Source: Parus major (Eukaryota > Chordata > Aves > Passeriformes > Paridae). From it: a stretch of DNA of 64,000 nt. A program made the translations under genes and the position numbers. The stretch spans positions 30,036,342 to 30,100,341 of the forward strand of contig NC_031776.1 in NCBI RefSeq assembly GCF_001522545.3. The letters are read 5' to 3'. The first letter of the stretch is position 1; each line of letters begins with the position of its first letter. This document shows positions 38,171 to 49,776 of the stretch, piece after piece. The notes under the pieces were generated by a model, which saw nothing but the letters and a program-made list of their open reading frames with translations, searched no databases and had not been told where the DNA came from.

Positions 38171-38360
38171 CAAATCCCTTGCATACAACATTCCTGATAA
38201 GTTAAGGATCTAAAATTGCTTAACCAGTGTTAATGTGCAAGTTAATTGAAGGTCTTATATGAGTCCATATACACTACTGAAGATTGATTAAAATAGCTCT
38301 ATGAAAGGTACTCTAAGCCAATGCTCTTTTACGCTCTCAATTAGTTTCTTGATGAGATTC
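38171..38360. promoter_or_regulatory. Candidate conserved non-coding element
   Basis: Complex unique DNA with GATAAGTTAAGG, GCAAGTTAATTGAAGG, GAAGATTGATTAAAATAGC and CTCAATTAGTTTCTTGATGAG. Texture only; no alignment. Confidence 0.2.
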
Positions 38361-40010
38361 CAGAGAGAAGAGAAAGAAATTAAGTGAAGGGGCAAAATGG
38401 CATTGAAAAGAAAAATTCAGTGAAGCAATTTAAGCTCAAATTCTCATCTCCACAGCACACTCCAGCTCTTTCTCCATGTGTATCTGTGTGTACACATCAC
38501 ATCTAGAGACAAAGCCTTGTGGCTCCTCACACAACCTCCACATTTCACTCTGCTCACACTTCATTCTTCAGACACAAAACAAATGAAGAGGGATGATGCT
38601 ACAGAACACCAAATGCTACCAAGTTCTGTTCTGGGCAAATTTTGATATGTACTTTTTGAAATTGTTCATATTTAGACAGTGCTATTAATCTACTGCATAG
38701 GAACAATGTCTTTTTAACATGCTAGATATGTTCTGTGACACCAGAAATGTGGATTTTTTTAAAGTGGATTTCCATTGTTTGTTCTATTTAAACAGTGTCC
38801 TGGTTCTTCTTTGGGGGCACCAAATATTCTTATTTTGTGAAAACTGTAATATCAATAAGTGATGGGAAGATGGTAAAAAAGGGTGAAAACTATTCCCTGG
38901 CTGCCTTTTTCAGCTTAATACTGACCACCTAAGCAACAGCTTGCATAGCTCATCATCACATAGAACCTGTCTAATGTTTCTAATGCTTATTTTCTTGGTA
39001 GTTCAAATAATAGCTTACATTTTTGGTATTAAACTGTTGCCTAACAACCCTAATTTAATGTGGGTAGCCAAAGCATTATGGACCTTTTGCCTGTACTGGG
39101 CTTATTGCATCTGCTTCCTTATGAAAAAATAGAATATTATGATGACTGATCCAAGATTTATCCTGGATTCAGCCCTTCAGGGCTGAACCAGGGAATTTTA
39201 CTTTTTTTTTGTTTTTTTCATTAGAATATGAGAAGGTAAGAGATGGATATGCCATCAGGACTTCTTTACCATAAATCCTACCTATGCAAATCAAAAAGAA
39301 ATACTTAATTCTGCTTGAAATTTCTGGGTTCTATTGAAAACAAATACGAGAAGAAAGATTTTAAAGGAGCTTAATTGTCCAGGTATCCATGGAACCAGAT
39401 TTCAAGTGTGATCCTCTCCATCAACATTAACTTTTCTGCTCTCTTTGAGTACGAGGAACACCAGGACAGGGCAAATACTCATATTTTAAATAGTCACACA
39501 CGTTATGTACACACACAACACAGGCACACACACTTTGCTCATCAGTTCTGAAGACAACTTCATTTGCTTGAATATGTAGAAATAAATAAATTATTTCATT
39601 CATTCATACCAACAGTCATTGGTTAGACCTGTAACTTCTTTTTTAACAGAACTGAATTTCAAATGTATATTTATATAGTTGATTCAGGGCATCTCTTGTG
39701 CAGCTTTTCAGTGGATATAAACCTTGCAGCCAACTCAAAAACAATCAGTGGAGGACTTAAAACACACAGGATTAGTCTAAAAGAAAAATTCACAGAACTA
39801 TGTATCCCAAATTATCTCTCAGCATTTCATTAGCCTAATGGAGAACATTAAACAAATAGTCTTAATGAAAAAACTAATTTATTTGCAGGAGTATCATGAA
39901 CACAGTTCCCTCATTTTTAATGTACTAAGGTATTTTTAATTGGGTTTGAATGTTTAACTATATTCCACAAATCCTTTTACTTATGCAGCCCATGAATTTT
40001 TAAATTAGAT
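38361..40010. other. Unique AT-rich non-coding DNA
   Basis: A CA-rich simple-repeat segment lies at 39494-39534. No gene, RNA or transposon recognised. Confidence 0.6.
39494..39534. repeat. Imperfect CA-rich microsatellite
   Basis: Short CACACA runs broken by CGTTATGTA, ACAACACAGG and similar interruptions. Probably an old, degraded (CA)n repeat. Confidence 0.8.
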
Positions 40011-40014
40011 TTGA

Positions 40015-40344
40015 TTTTTTTTAGTTAACTACTTTCTGCAAACCGTATTAATATTCAAATTTAAATTTAGGAAAAGGAGGGAGATACTGCCTCAAAGTGA
40101 TGCCTTTCATTTGCTGCTACTACCTTGCTGTCCAATACTTTATGAAGAATACAGACCAAGTTTTAAATCTCTAAATGCCACAAAAGACTTTGAGGTTTTT
40201 TCCAATAAGCAGATTAGAGATGGTTTTCCAGCCCACCTAACAAAAATGCACAGAGAAGTAAATGTTTCTATGGTGGTTCCACACAAAACACCTCTGCATC
40301 GATTCTTTTGTAAAGTTTGTAACCTACAATTCAGAAAATGCTAA
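40015..40344 (+). other. Open frame of about 110 codons after a T-rich acceptor-like site
   Basis: A frame stays open from the stop at 40012 to 40344. A T-run ending in TAG at about 40021-40024 looks like a splice acceptor. The C-terminal part has two Cys in a CKVC arrangement. No family recognised and no donor follows, because a stop ends the frame. Probably chance. Confidence 0.08.
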
Positions 40345-41224
40345 AAGGCCACGCTTTCCACCTTTCCACATAGTGAGTAGTATGTTGGATATTGATTTTC
40401 CAAATGGTTCTCCAACACGTTATGTAAATGAAATTTTATTGTTACTTTTGTTTTGGGTTGATTAAAATGCTTCCTTGCTCCAAATAATTATTAAAAGGGA
40501 AAATGTTCTTCTCTTTTATTCCAAATTTCAATTCTTTGTAATATATTTTTGAAGCAGAAACAAGTGACTGCTTGCATTTTGTCTGATTGTAATCAAGCAT
40601 CTCCTGTTTTGTCACATCAAAAACTGACATGAAAAACAAAATCATTTTTTCCCATAAAAGTTAAAACCATCTTTCCCGTGAATAACTACATGTGTTACTA
40701 AAATGTGTTATAAATGGGAAAATTTTTGTTTTATATATTTAGATAAACAATCACTTCTCTACAAATCCGTGATTAAAAGTATTTCTTTGTCACGTTCTGA
40801 GTTTTCTTCCAACAGCAACAACTTCAATTTGTTACTTTTTAAAAGTACCACCTGGGATTTTCTTAACTCAGTGACAGATGGAGTTATGGCTTTAATGCTA
40901 GAAATGTCAGAATTCCTGTTATTATTTTAAAATGTAGCAAACTTACAGGCACACGGATATGATTTATTTTTCATATCAATCAGATCATGTTTGAATGTGT
41001 ATGGAGCCACTTTCAGCAGAGGTGATATGAGAAGGAAGTAAATATATTATACTCTGGTTGAATGCAATTTACTAAATTTCTCTTTCCTCCGTGACTAAAT
41101 TGTCATCTGTTTTCTTGCAAATACAAGGAGGCTGCACCTTCAGAGCCTTCTCCCTTCTTAATGATCATGTCTGTAAAATGAGAAATACTGACATTTTCAG
41201 ATATGCATTCTCAGTTACCATTCC
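40345..41224. other. AT-rich non-coding DNA
   Basis: Nothing recognised. Confidence 0.6.
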
Positions 41225-41480
41225 ACATTTTTTATTTGACAGACCAGCATGATAATGCTGAACTCAAGAGGTAATTACAGAGTGACAAGTTTCATGATTG
41301 AAGTGCCGGTTCATCCAATTACTTCCACAGCCATTTTAGGCAGATATTTCATATCCAAACCAGCCCAAATTGTGCTGTTTGCTCTCCTGTTACACTCTGA
41401 CATGTGCAAGTCCACCAGTCTCCTATCTCTCAGTCTCCCAGCTGAGATGGCTCTCATTATATATTTATCAGCCTAAAGAA
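41225..41480. promoter_or_regulatory. Candidate conserved non-coding element
   Basis: Complex non-repetitive DNA, including CATGATAATGCTGAAC, GAGGTAATTACAGAGTGAC and CATCCAATTACTTCC. One plus frame (41249-41476, 75 codons) stays open across most of it but shows no known domain. Conserved-enhancer texture; inference. Confidence 0.25.
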
Positions 41481-41524
41481 TCTTGTTTTAGTTAATTTAA
41501 CATAATGAAGCCTGGCTGCATGCT

Positions 41525-41690
41525 AGTTTATCATTAGGGTTCTACCTCACCAGTGATGTATTGCACTGTAAAAAATTCAGATGGCTCAATGTAATGATGC
41601 ATTTCGTTGGTACATCAAGCAACACCGAGTAATGATTAATTCATTGATACATGATCAGAAGAATATTGCACTGGGTCTGCTCCAATTCTG
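41525..41690. promoter_or_regulatory. Candidate conserved non-coding element with POU/homeodomain-like words
   Basis: Contains GATGTATTGCACTG, CAATGTAATGATGCATTTCG (41588-41607), CCGAGTAATGATTAATTCATTG and CATGATCAG. The octamer-like ATGCATTT and ATTAATTCAT words fit POU or homeodomain factors. No alignment was possible. Confidence 0.28.
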
Positions 41691-42469
41691 CTCTGAGTCC
41701 TTCACTGACAGTCTCACAAGAGATCCCCATGGATACCCACACCCTCTTCAAGCAGATCCCTGCTTGCTGCAGAACATGGTTTTGTTATTCTTCTCTGATG
41801 CTTTCCTTTCTTAATTTCCTCATCTCTTCTCCATTTTTCCTTCTGTGTCACATTCCTTTATCTCCATAATCTTCATATATGACCAGATTAAAAGTCAGTG
41901 GAGAGCACTTGGGCATTAGGCTATATTACACCTCTTTTTACACCCTGCATCCACTTCATTTCTCCAGGCTACTGAGGAAAAGCACTGACAAACTTTTCTA
42001 ACTCTGGTATCTTGGTTTTTCTGAAAGAAATTCAGTTTTCTGACAGTCAGTAACTTTCTGCTGGGTAATTAAAAATGCATGACAAGTTTCCAGAGCTAAG
42101 TAAACGATCCAGAAGGACAGGTGAGCCTGTGTCACAAGCTGGGGCTCCCCCACAAGAAGGACTCTGAGCCAGGTTACACCATCTGAGGTGGCAACTGATG
42201 GCAAAAACCCACCTGGCAAAGTGCCTGCCCCTTTCCTGACTGGGCAAGGCAAGGGACCTTCCACAAGGACCCAAGGAGGAGTTAAAAATGTGCAATTTAA
42301 TTCCTCGGGCTGGAGGAGATGAATGCACTTTAAACCCACAGTGCAACTTGACTAGAGAAGGGAGAATTTTAAAAAGGACCTAAGTATTTAGGACACATGG
42401 AAAAGCCATTAAACCCAGCAAAGTTCAATTTATTCTCCTCTACACTGTGAACATCTCTAATGGTTTCCT
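41691..42469. other. Non-coding DNA with a GC-richer patch
   Basis: The GC-richer patch is at about 42080-42270, with two overlapping minus frames (41998-42339 and 42047-42346). No domain recognised. Confidence 0.5.
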
Positions 42470-42660
42470 GAATGACCCCTCTGGTTTTGTGTGCAATCTC
42501 GCTGGCTGGAAAGCAGTACATTTGTAACTTGTAAAATATAATCTCCATAAATGCCTCATTATCCTATTATCTGCATTAGGCTGGAAACACTAACTTGAAA
42601 AGACATTACCTATAACATTTAAAATGTTATAATTTAACTGAGCTTCCCTAAACTGACTAT
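42470..42660. promoter_or_regulatory. Candidate conserved non-coding element with central palindrome
   Basis: Complex DNA with CTCATTATCCTATTATCTGCATTAGG-like text and, at 42611-42631, a perfect odd palindrome (TATAACATTT, centre A, AAATGTTATA). Texture only. Confidence 0.22.
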
Positions 42661-44430
42661 GTTTTGTAGCCTCCCTAGAACAAAAAAAAAAACCCTCATC
42701 TTTTCCTTTTTTAAAGTCCAGAATCAGTGTAATTACTATTCTTTTCCTTTTTCAAGTACTACAAGGTATTTTTGTAATATGCTGATATATTCTGAAGTGC
42801 ACTACTACCAGACACAACTAATCCCATAATTAAACCTGTGCTCTTCTCTTTCAATTGAAGGTTCTAGAATTATACTAGATTTCAGCAAATCTCCCTTTCT
42901 AAGCTTTTACAAGAATTTTCCTGTCCTTTGTTTCCCATTAAATTTCATTTTTTTTCCTATTGTTTTCCAATGAATAGGTTAAGATAACAGAATTGTAATG
43001 AATTCATATTGTTCTTAAAGAGCTCATGATATTTAAGACCCTTGTTCTTTACATCATTTATTATAGAAATAGCTTTCATTTTTAATACTAATCATGTGAC
43101 ATATAGATGCTTTTCCTTGGAAATGTAGAGTCCTGTGCTGAAAAAAATATTCACATTTCATTTTACACACTATTATTAAAAGTGGCTAGAAAAGTCACAG
43201 TGAAGTTGTGGTATCTTCTGACACATTTTGCTAAGGCAGTTTTTGTATTTCAGCACAAGCTGTGTAATTTTAATGAGAGGACAGAAGTGGTGAGGCTGGA
43301 AGGCAAAATCTGGATCTACATAATCCCATTATTGACCTTCAAAACTGCTTTATTAGTTGAGTGCAGCTATTGAATGAATGAAATGTCCCTTTCTCTGATT
43401 TGCTGTGCAAGTGTTCATACTTATATATAAATTAGTACTGGAAAATGCTTAAAAACATAGATAAATTGTTTTATAGATATTAAAAAATAGCCATTTTAGT
43501 TTATATATACATATATATGTTTGGTTTATATAAAAATATATATCCACATATCTATTTGTACACATATATCACATATTTTAAATATAAGCACCTGCCATTA
43601 GTCCTTTACTAGAAAAGAAGTAATTCCCTGATTCCATTGGCTGCACTGTACCAATGGCAGTGAAGGAGGACACAGCTGCATTTGGGAGAAAACTCATTAA
43701 CTTCAATTGCTCTGCAAATTTCACGACACAGCTCTAGACAGCAGCCTAATTAATGCAGAAAGCTATAATTTTATAGATTAAACCTAGAGAGCAGAAAAAG
43801 TAGAAGTCCTGCTGTCCTGTTCTCCAATATCAATTTATTTTCTTGGTGTCCTGTCTGTATTTGACTGATCTCTTGGTAGACAATTTTTCTAGACTGAACA
43901 TCAGGCATTCTAAATAATAAATATTTACTTATTGCAGTTAAGCAGAAAGTGGCTGGTGTTTTTGTTTGTTTGGGTTTTTCTTCCCTATGATTTAGGTGAA
44001 TGAAAGTAATCAATGCAACCATGTAAAACTTACTTAAAATTAATCATCTTTAATTCACTTTGGTGCTGTTGCTGCATTTTGCAAATCTCTGCACACACCA
44101 CGACTGCTCAGTACTCTGTAAGATTTTGGGATATGTGTTTTGTTTATTATAGGGGCAAGATTCCACATTTATCACACCACAGCTGCTTGGAATTTCACCA
44201 AGATATCAATGACTGAAAGTAAATCCTCACCTATAAATGCCAGTATGAACTATTTGAAATAAAGAGAATTTCCTAGAGAAAACCAGGCAGTGGGCACCAA
44301 AGTAGCTTTTGTTCCATGCAAGAAAATGAACAAAATAAATGTTCATGGAAGAGCTGCCTTAAAAAACCCTGATCTGGATTGCCTGGTCCAGTCATGTGAC
44401 TGCTCATAAACTTGGATTGCACAATGACAG
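42661..44430. other. AT-rich non-coding DNA
   Basis: Includes the TATA-rich tract at 43485-43590. No gene, RNA or transposon recognised. Confidence 0.6.
43485..43590. repeat. AT-rich, TATATA-type low complexity
   Basis: Repeated TATATA and ATATAC words over about 100 bases, with TATATATACATATATATG near its start. Degraded (TA)n microsatellite. Confidence 0.8.
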
Positions 44431-44928
44431 GTGTTTAACAAGGATATAAAGATGGGATATTTTGGATTAAAGCGCCCAAACATTCCATACTTTTTAAATT
44501 TACTTCTGTTTTTCCCCAGTTCTGCAGCAAAGGCCATCCCAGCCCACTGGGGAGTGGAGCAGGAAGATGGAGAGCTCAGTCCTGCTGCAGCAGCTGCCAA
44601 CAGGCAACAGCACAACCCTTCCAGGTCAGGGTTTGTCTACCATAAAAGTGATCTGGGGACTTTACTGGCACACTTTTTCATTCCTTTTTGCTTGAAAGTG
44701 ACTCAAAGGTTGTGCAGTGCTATGGAACCACAGGACAGCCCTTTGGGGACATGCAGCAGCTCTGAAGGGGCCGTAATAACCAGCCAGGAAAATTTATGTG
44801 GATCAACAAAAGAAAAATTAATTCCTCCCTCTTCTCTAGGTAGGAAAATGGACTACAGATCCTGTAATGTTCATTGTTTGCATTTCCTGACAATATTCTG
44901 GATTTTTATAGATCTTAATAATTTCTGA
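44431..44928 (+). other. Open frame, 165 codons, unconfirmed
   Basis: Opens at a GTG; the first in-frame ATG is at 44452. The product runs through an Ala/Gln-rich middle produced by a GC-richer patch with CTGCAGCAGCTGCC. No domain recognised. A 90-codon frame is open on the opposite strand (44343-44615). Most likely chance. Confidence 0.08.
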
Positions 44929-46190
44929 AACAATTATAATTACTGTAGTGCTACAATTATACACAATAATTTTAATTACAGCTGTTGTTTGAGAAATGGT
45001 ATCACCAGGTCCTCAAGAACTGACCTTCAAGGCACTGTTTATGAATAACTGATTGTATTATTCCTACTAAGTCTTAACAGCTTTCTACCTCAGTGGAATT
45101 TAGCAGAAATTCATAAATTACTTCTCTGATACTTTTATCAAACACTGTTCCCATCATTTATCACCAACAGGACTACAAACAGCAGTAGTCTGAAAACCTG
45201 TTTAATCAAACCCATGTCCTGTCTTAACATTTGCAAGCAATGTATTAAGTGCTTTGGAACATGAACATCTGGTCCCAAAAGTGTCAAAGAGGATTCTGGG
45301 GTTTGTTTTGAGTTTCTCTGCTTTTAATTTTACTATTAAAGAAAATAAAAATAACAAGAATTGAAAAAAAAAAAACCCAAACAAACAAACAAGCCCAAAA
45401 CAACCCCTAACAATAAGCGAGAATACTCAGAAGGGTCGATTTCATCATCTTCAAACTGTTGTTACACCACTCCCACCAAATGTTGTTAGTTTGAGCAGTG
45501 GTTTAAAACACTGCAAATTAACACTGCTACTTAGAGGAAAATGAAAAATCCATGCTCAGTTGTGCACCAAATTCATGAATAACCCATTACTTCAAGGAGG
45601 AGGACAGCACACCATCATGGTAAATACACATTCACATTATGTGCATGGCACTGCACACTGACTGGTTACTAACAAAATACATTCAAAATGGGAAAAAAGG
45701 AACATGTTTAACTCAAAATGTTCATTACACAAACAGCTCATGGGATTTTAATGCTTAGAACTCAGGATGGGGGCCAGGTATTTTCTATTTATCAAATTTA
45801 CCCAAATGGAGTCTTCAAAACATAACTCTGACAAGAGGTGCAGGTCATAAACCCACACAGGAACAGGACTCCTTAAATAACCAGAGCAGGACTTTGGATA
45901 AAGGCTGCAGCAGAGTGCTGTGCATAAATTTCAGAGCCCTTCTCATCTGGTAAATCCGCAGGGAACACAGTCCCTGTCTCTACAGAACCATGACAGGACC
46001 CAGCTCCATTTGACAGGAGGGAAAATGTAGTTCTCTATATCCAGCACTCTGCTTATCAACAGTCAAAAAGCTAAAGCATTTTGAATTACTAATTTCTTCC
46101 CACACAGCCAACAGTGAAGGTCACAGTCTATAAAGTGCATTTCTTGTGTCATTGCTACCAGATGTGAGCTCAGTGCTGTGTCACTTTTAC
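44929..46190. other. Non-coding DNA
   Basis: Nothing recognised except the A-rich tract at 45364-45396. Confidence 0.6.
45344..45396 (+). repeat. AATAAA followed by poly-A and AAAC repeats
   Basis: AATAAA at 45344-45349 is followed 15 bases later by 12 A (45364-45375) and then AAAC units. This spacing is like the end of a polyadenylated retrocopy. The preceding 150 bases show no recognisable gene, so simple A-rich DNA is equally possible. Confidence 0.3.
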
Positions 46191-46194
46191 AAAG

Positions 46195-46420
46195 GGAGGA
46201 GTTTGGCATCGTTAGAATTTGATTATTTACGCTCAATTCCTCCAGCAGACTTCACATGAAATAAGGCCAACGTTAAGAGTAAGCCCCTGACATCTCTCCT
46301 GGTTTATTTTTCTAATAAATTGCAACACTCATAGCTATCCAAATGTCCATGAGATATTTCTGTGGCCCCATCAGAACAGCAACTCAGCAAATTATGGTCT
46401 CCCTCAAATTACAACCACTT
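46195..46420. promoter_or_regulatory. Candidate conserved non-coding element
   Basis: Unique complex DNA, including GGCATCGTTAGAATTTGATT, TTTACGCTCAATTCCTCC and GGCCAACGTTAAGAG. It has two to three CpGs in a CpG-poor region. Texture only. Confidence 0.2.
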
Positions 46421-46719
46421 CTTTTTAAGATATATACCATGGAAAGAAAAGACAGGATTTTTTCACTGTAACTCCCCAAGGTAGTAACCAATTATCCTGA
46501 ATAGAAAGGATTGTTTCCCTTACATTAGACCAGTGCCAGACATGCAAAAACCTAAAAGGATTTTCAAAAGGAACTGGAAGCAAATGTCCAAGAAACCCAA
46601 CTGTATCCCACTCCAAAAGAATTTCTGTTTTACCTTCAAGACTGTTCTCCACTGTCTTTGCTCACAGAAGAAAAAGGCACTTTAAGAGCCTGAGCAAGAA
46701 CTAAACTGCAAGGAAGCAT
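46421..46719. other. Non-coding DNA
   Basis: A 75-codon minus frame (46425-46652) is open but unrecognised. Nothing else seen. Confidence 0.55.
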
Positions 46720-47172
46720 ATGATTAATACAAATTATAAAAATGGCAATAATGGCGATACTGCAGCTCTGCAAAGAGGGTGTATTGCTTCTGACTTTATA
46801 GAGCCTGAATTTCAATTACACAGGAGGAAATTGTTTCATCCATATAAGTCATATCTTCTAATGGTTTGCTATTTGACTTATGTTACTACTTTTATTATGT
46901 TGCACATGTTAATGTGGATATTAGCCCATTGGGTAAGGCACTGCTCAAACACATTAGGCATTCTGCAAATAGTGCTCTTTAAGGAACTCTTCACTTCTGG
47001 AGAAGGCAAGAAACTTGATAGGGAAGGTCAGACTGTGATCAGAACATGTTATACCACAGCCAAACCTTTCCAAAGCTACACACTGCACCCAGATCTCCTT
47101 GTGCTAGGACAGTACCTTAAGAAGGTACAGACACTCCCCAGAAAGTCATCCTTCTTTTTGGAACACCTTTGA
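46720..47172 (+). other. ATG-initiated orphan frame of 150 codons with a membrane-like segment
   Basis: Starts at ATG and ends at TGA. Residues about 45-70 form one hydrophobic stretch long enough to span a membrane; the rest is polar, with a Lys-rich segment about residues 96-104. No signal-peptide pattern at the start and no family recognised. It could be a chance frame or a lineage-specific small protein; nothing in the flanks (promoter, splice sites) supports expression. Confidence 0.12.
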
Positions 47173-48480
47173 TAAAAAAGCAGAGGTAGCTCAACAACCA
47201 AACTTCACTGGAAATTGGACTCTCTCCCTTTGCAATGGCTGTCCTTCTTACCTTGGCAAATGTGCATGATTTGAACTAAAATTGTATTTTATTATTTTAT
47301 CTATTTTTATTATTTTATCGATATTTTTATCGAATTATCGTATTTTAGCTATTTTACACTTCTTTTGAAAGAGAATGGCTTAAGATCAATTATCAGCACT
47401 ACTGCTTGGAACCCCAAAAATTATGACATCATCAAGTACAAAACAAAAATATTAATTGATGATTTTTTTTCCACAAATGTTGCCAGACACAAAACTAATT
47501 ACAAGCCCAGCAGCAATATTATTCCTAAAAATATCTGTGTAACCATAGCTGACATCTGTCGTGGGTCAGTACTGAGAACAGGAACATGGCAATGCATTAG
47601 ATTCAAACATTTTGAAATTTTTTTATTTTTTTTTTTGCATACTCAGGTTAACTTCCAACATTCTTTCATAAAATCAGCAGTTTACAATAATTATTGTCTC
47701 TAACTGTAGGGGTTTTTTACCTCTCAGCTTTCATGTAAACCAAGTGACTTCCATTTCACCTCATTCAGTGTAATTGCACCAAAGGAAACATTAAAAGTTA
47801 CATCTCTGGGCTGTGATCAAGCAATTATTTAACAAAGCACAAATAGTTTCCTAAATCCAAATAGAACACATCTAATCAGAGATGGCTAAATAATCCAAGA
47901 GAAATCAAAAGGACTTTATTATCCTCAAATTATCTGCCATCTGCTACAATTCCCCTCCTTTCCTACACATTTTAAGTAGGGTTAGTTCCACAGCAGGAAG
48001 AATGAAAAATATGTATTCATTAAAAAAATAAAAAAGGTTGTAGACAGATAGAAATTTACTAGAAATTTATGAAAGCGCTGTGCCCAATATTTTGGATGAG
48101 TTCCTGGGGTTCTGGGTAAAAGGTTTTGCACAGAAACCTCAATATGGCAGGACACCAGAGAGAGGGTCCATCCACTTTGCACAGGTTCTCAGTGTCTTAT
48201 GGAGATTTTTGTCTATTAGAAAAAAATAATATGGTTGTCTGCTGAGCAGCTTTCATGAAGTTGTCATGAAATAAGATGAAAAAACATCCCAAGATTTCCC
48301 AACAGTCTTTCTTTAACTTTGCACACATTTTTCTTGTATTTAAGATTGAAACCTTGTCCCAGCCAAAATGAATGGCAATTAAAGATGGTCTTCCATTCCA
48401 GAAGTGAGGGAACACTGGAAGCAAATACACTGTGACAAGTGAAAATCACCTAATGAGATCCCAGGCACCAGGAGTTCTAC
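47173..48480. other. AT-rich non-coding DNA
   Basis: Contains the 18-bp minisatellite-like repeat at 47284-47341. A 112-codon plus frame (47365-47703) is open but unrecognised. Nothing else seen. Confidence 0.55.
47284..47341. repeat. Imperfect TTTTATTATTTTATC tandem repeat, 18-bp period
   Basis: The 15-mer TTTTATTATTTTATC occurs at 47287-47301 and 47305-47319, followed by shorter ATTTTTATCG and AATTATCG derivatives. Three TCG words in otherwise pure AT are notable. Confidence 0.85.
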
Positions 48481-49260
48481 CCAAGACTTGTTTGACTAAA
48501 TCCCAGAAAAATCCCCTTCCCTGAAATAATTTGGACAAAGGAAAGATAAGAGACAGTCGCACAGATCTTGTCCTTACAGTTTCTCAAGGGAAGGTATCTT
48601 TAGGAAGAGGTAGGGATTCAGCTCAGGATAACTATCAGTTCAGTCAGGAACTGCCATGGGAAAAGTCTAATTTTGCTGCAAGGCTCACCCAGTCTCCAAG
48701 GGGAGACTCTGCTGACTTTCTGACCACCCTGCAGTGGTATAGCCAAGCATTCTGATATTCTCACAGGCTGAGATCACAAAACAGGGCTTAAATGCCATCA
48801 AGTCTTCTGTCAAACACGCATAGAATTCACTGAGGTTTAGAAGACTTGGGAGTACAGGACACACAGTGCAACCATACATGTCTTAGCCCCTTAGAAAACC
48901 ATGCTAGCAATGCTGTGCAAATGGGAGAGTTTGAGATTTAACCAGTAAAATCCACTGCAGGAATAGAAATAAGTTCTTCTTCAGAGCTCAAAAGGGGTAG
49001 GACACTAAACAGCATTTTGTTTAACAGTCTAATTCACAAGAGTGAGGATACTGGAGAAGGGAAGAGAAGCTGCACAGCTGATGCTCTCCCTGGTACCAAA
49101 CTGGACAAGGACACAGGTACAGGGGTATTACTGGCAGAAAAACAGAGCTACAATCTCCTTCTGCCAGGTGACAACTGTTGCCCAGTGTCACCAGCTGAAG
49201 GGTTTCAAGGGGAAGGAAGGACTTAAGTAGAAAGAGGATTCATCTTCTCTTAATGTTCTG
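48481..49260. other. Balanced-composition segment with several polar open frames
   Basis: Frames at 48531-48755 (74 codons, plus), 49017-49226 (69 codons, plus) and 49042-49230 (plus) give polar, protein-like products, but none carries a domain I know. An eroded retroviral or gene-derived insert is possible. No reverse transcriptase, protease or tRNA primer-binding site was seen. Confidence 0.2.
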
Positions 49261-49736
49261 TCATCTGGGTCTGAAAGGCAATGATCATTAAGTCAGGTTT
49301 TAATTATATGTTCTATGGTAGCATCTGGATTTATATTCCTGAACTGAGAAAACAGAGGAAAACCCAGCATGTGGGAAGATTATGGTCCATAGATGGAAGG
49401 GAGTTCATATCATCTAATTAAAACTGTGGGATAAAACAAAGAGATAAAATCGATCCATTTAACTTTTAAAACATTCATAAACTACCAAATCCAGAGGGTC
49501 TATGTGCAAATAAGAAATAAATTACCGCCAACAGTTATTAAAGCATAAGACAGCAATGTTTTTAAACTAGAAAGTCATCTATAATGAGTTTCTCACACAG
49601 CTCTTTTTAAAAAGTTAAGGAATCCAAATATGCTATAGACAATGAGAATTAAAACAATAAACACTGAAGAGGCATAAAGGACAGTTAACTTTTGTTCTGG
49701 AATTTATCTATACAAATAAAATATTGTTCTAAAAAT
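49261..49736. other. AT-rich non-coding DNA
   Basis: Nothing recognised. Confidence 0.6.
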
Positions 49737-49776
49737 CTTATCAAGATAACTTTATCTTAGGTACCTTATCAAGATA
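49737..49776. promoter_or_regulatory. GATA-motif cluster built on a repeated 12-mer
   Basis: CTTATCAAGATA occurs at 49737-49748 and again at 49765-49776, with TTTATCTTAG between them. The 40 bases hold about five WGATAR-like cores on both strands (TTATC, AGATAA, TATCTT, TTATC, AGATA). GATA factors bind such pairs. Whether it is an active element is inference. Confidence 0.35.

Noticed and set aside
43485..43590. TATATA stretch as promoter TATA boxes
   Set aside because: It is a long, low-complexity AT tract with no initiator, CpG island or downstream exon.
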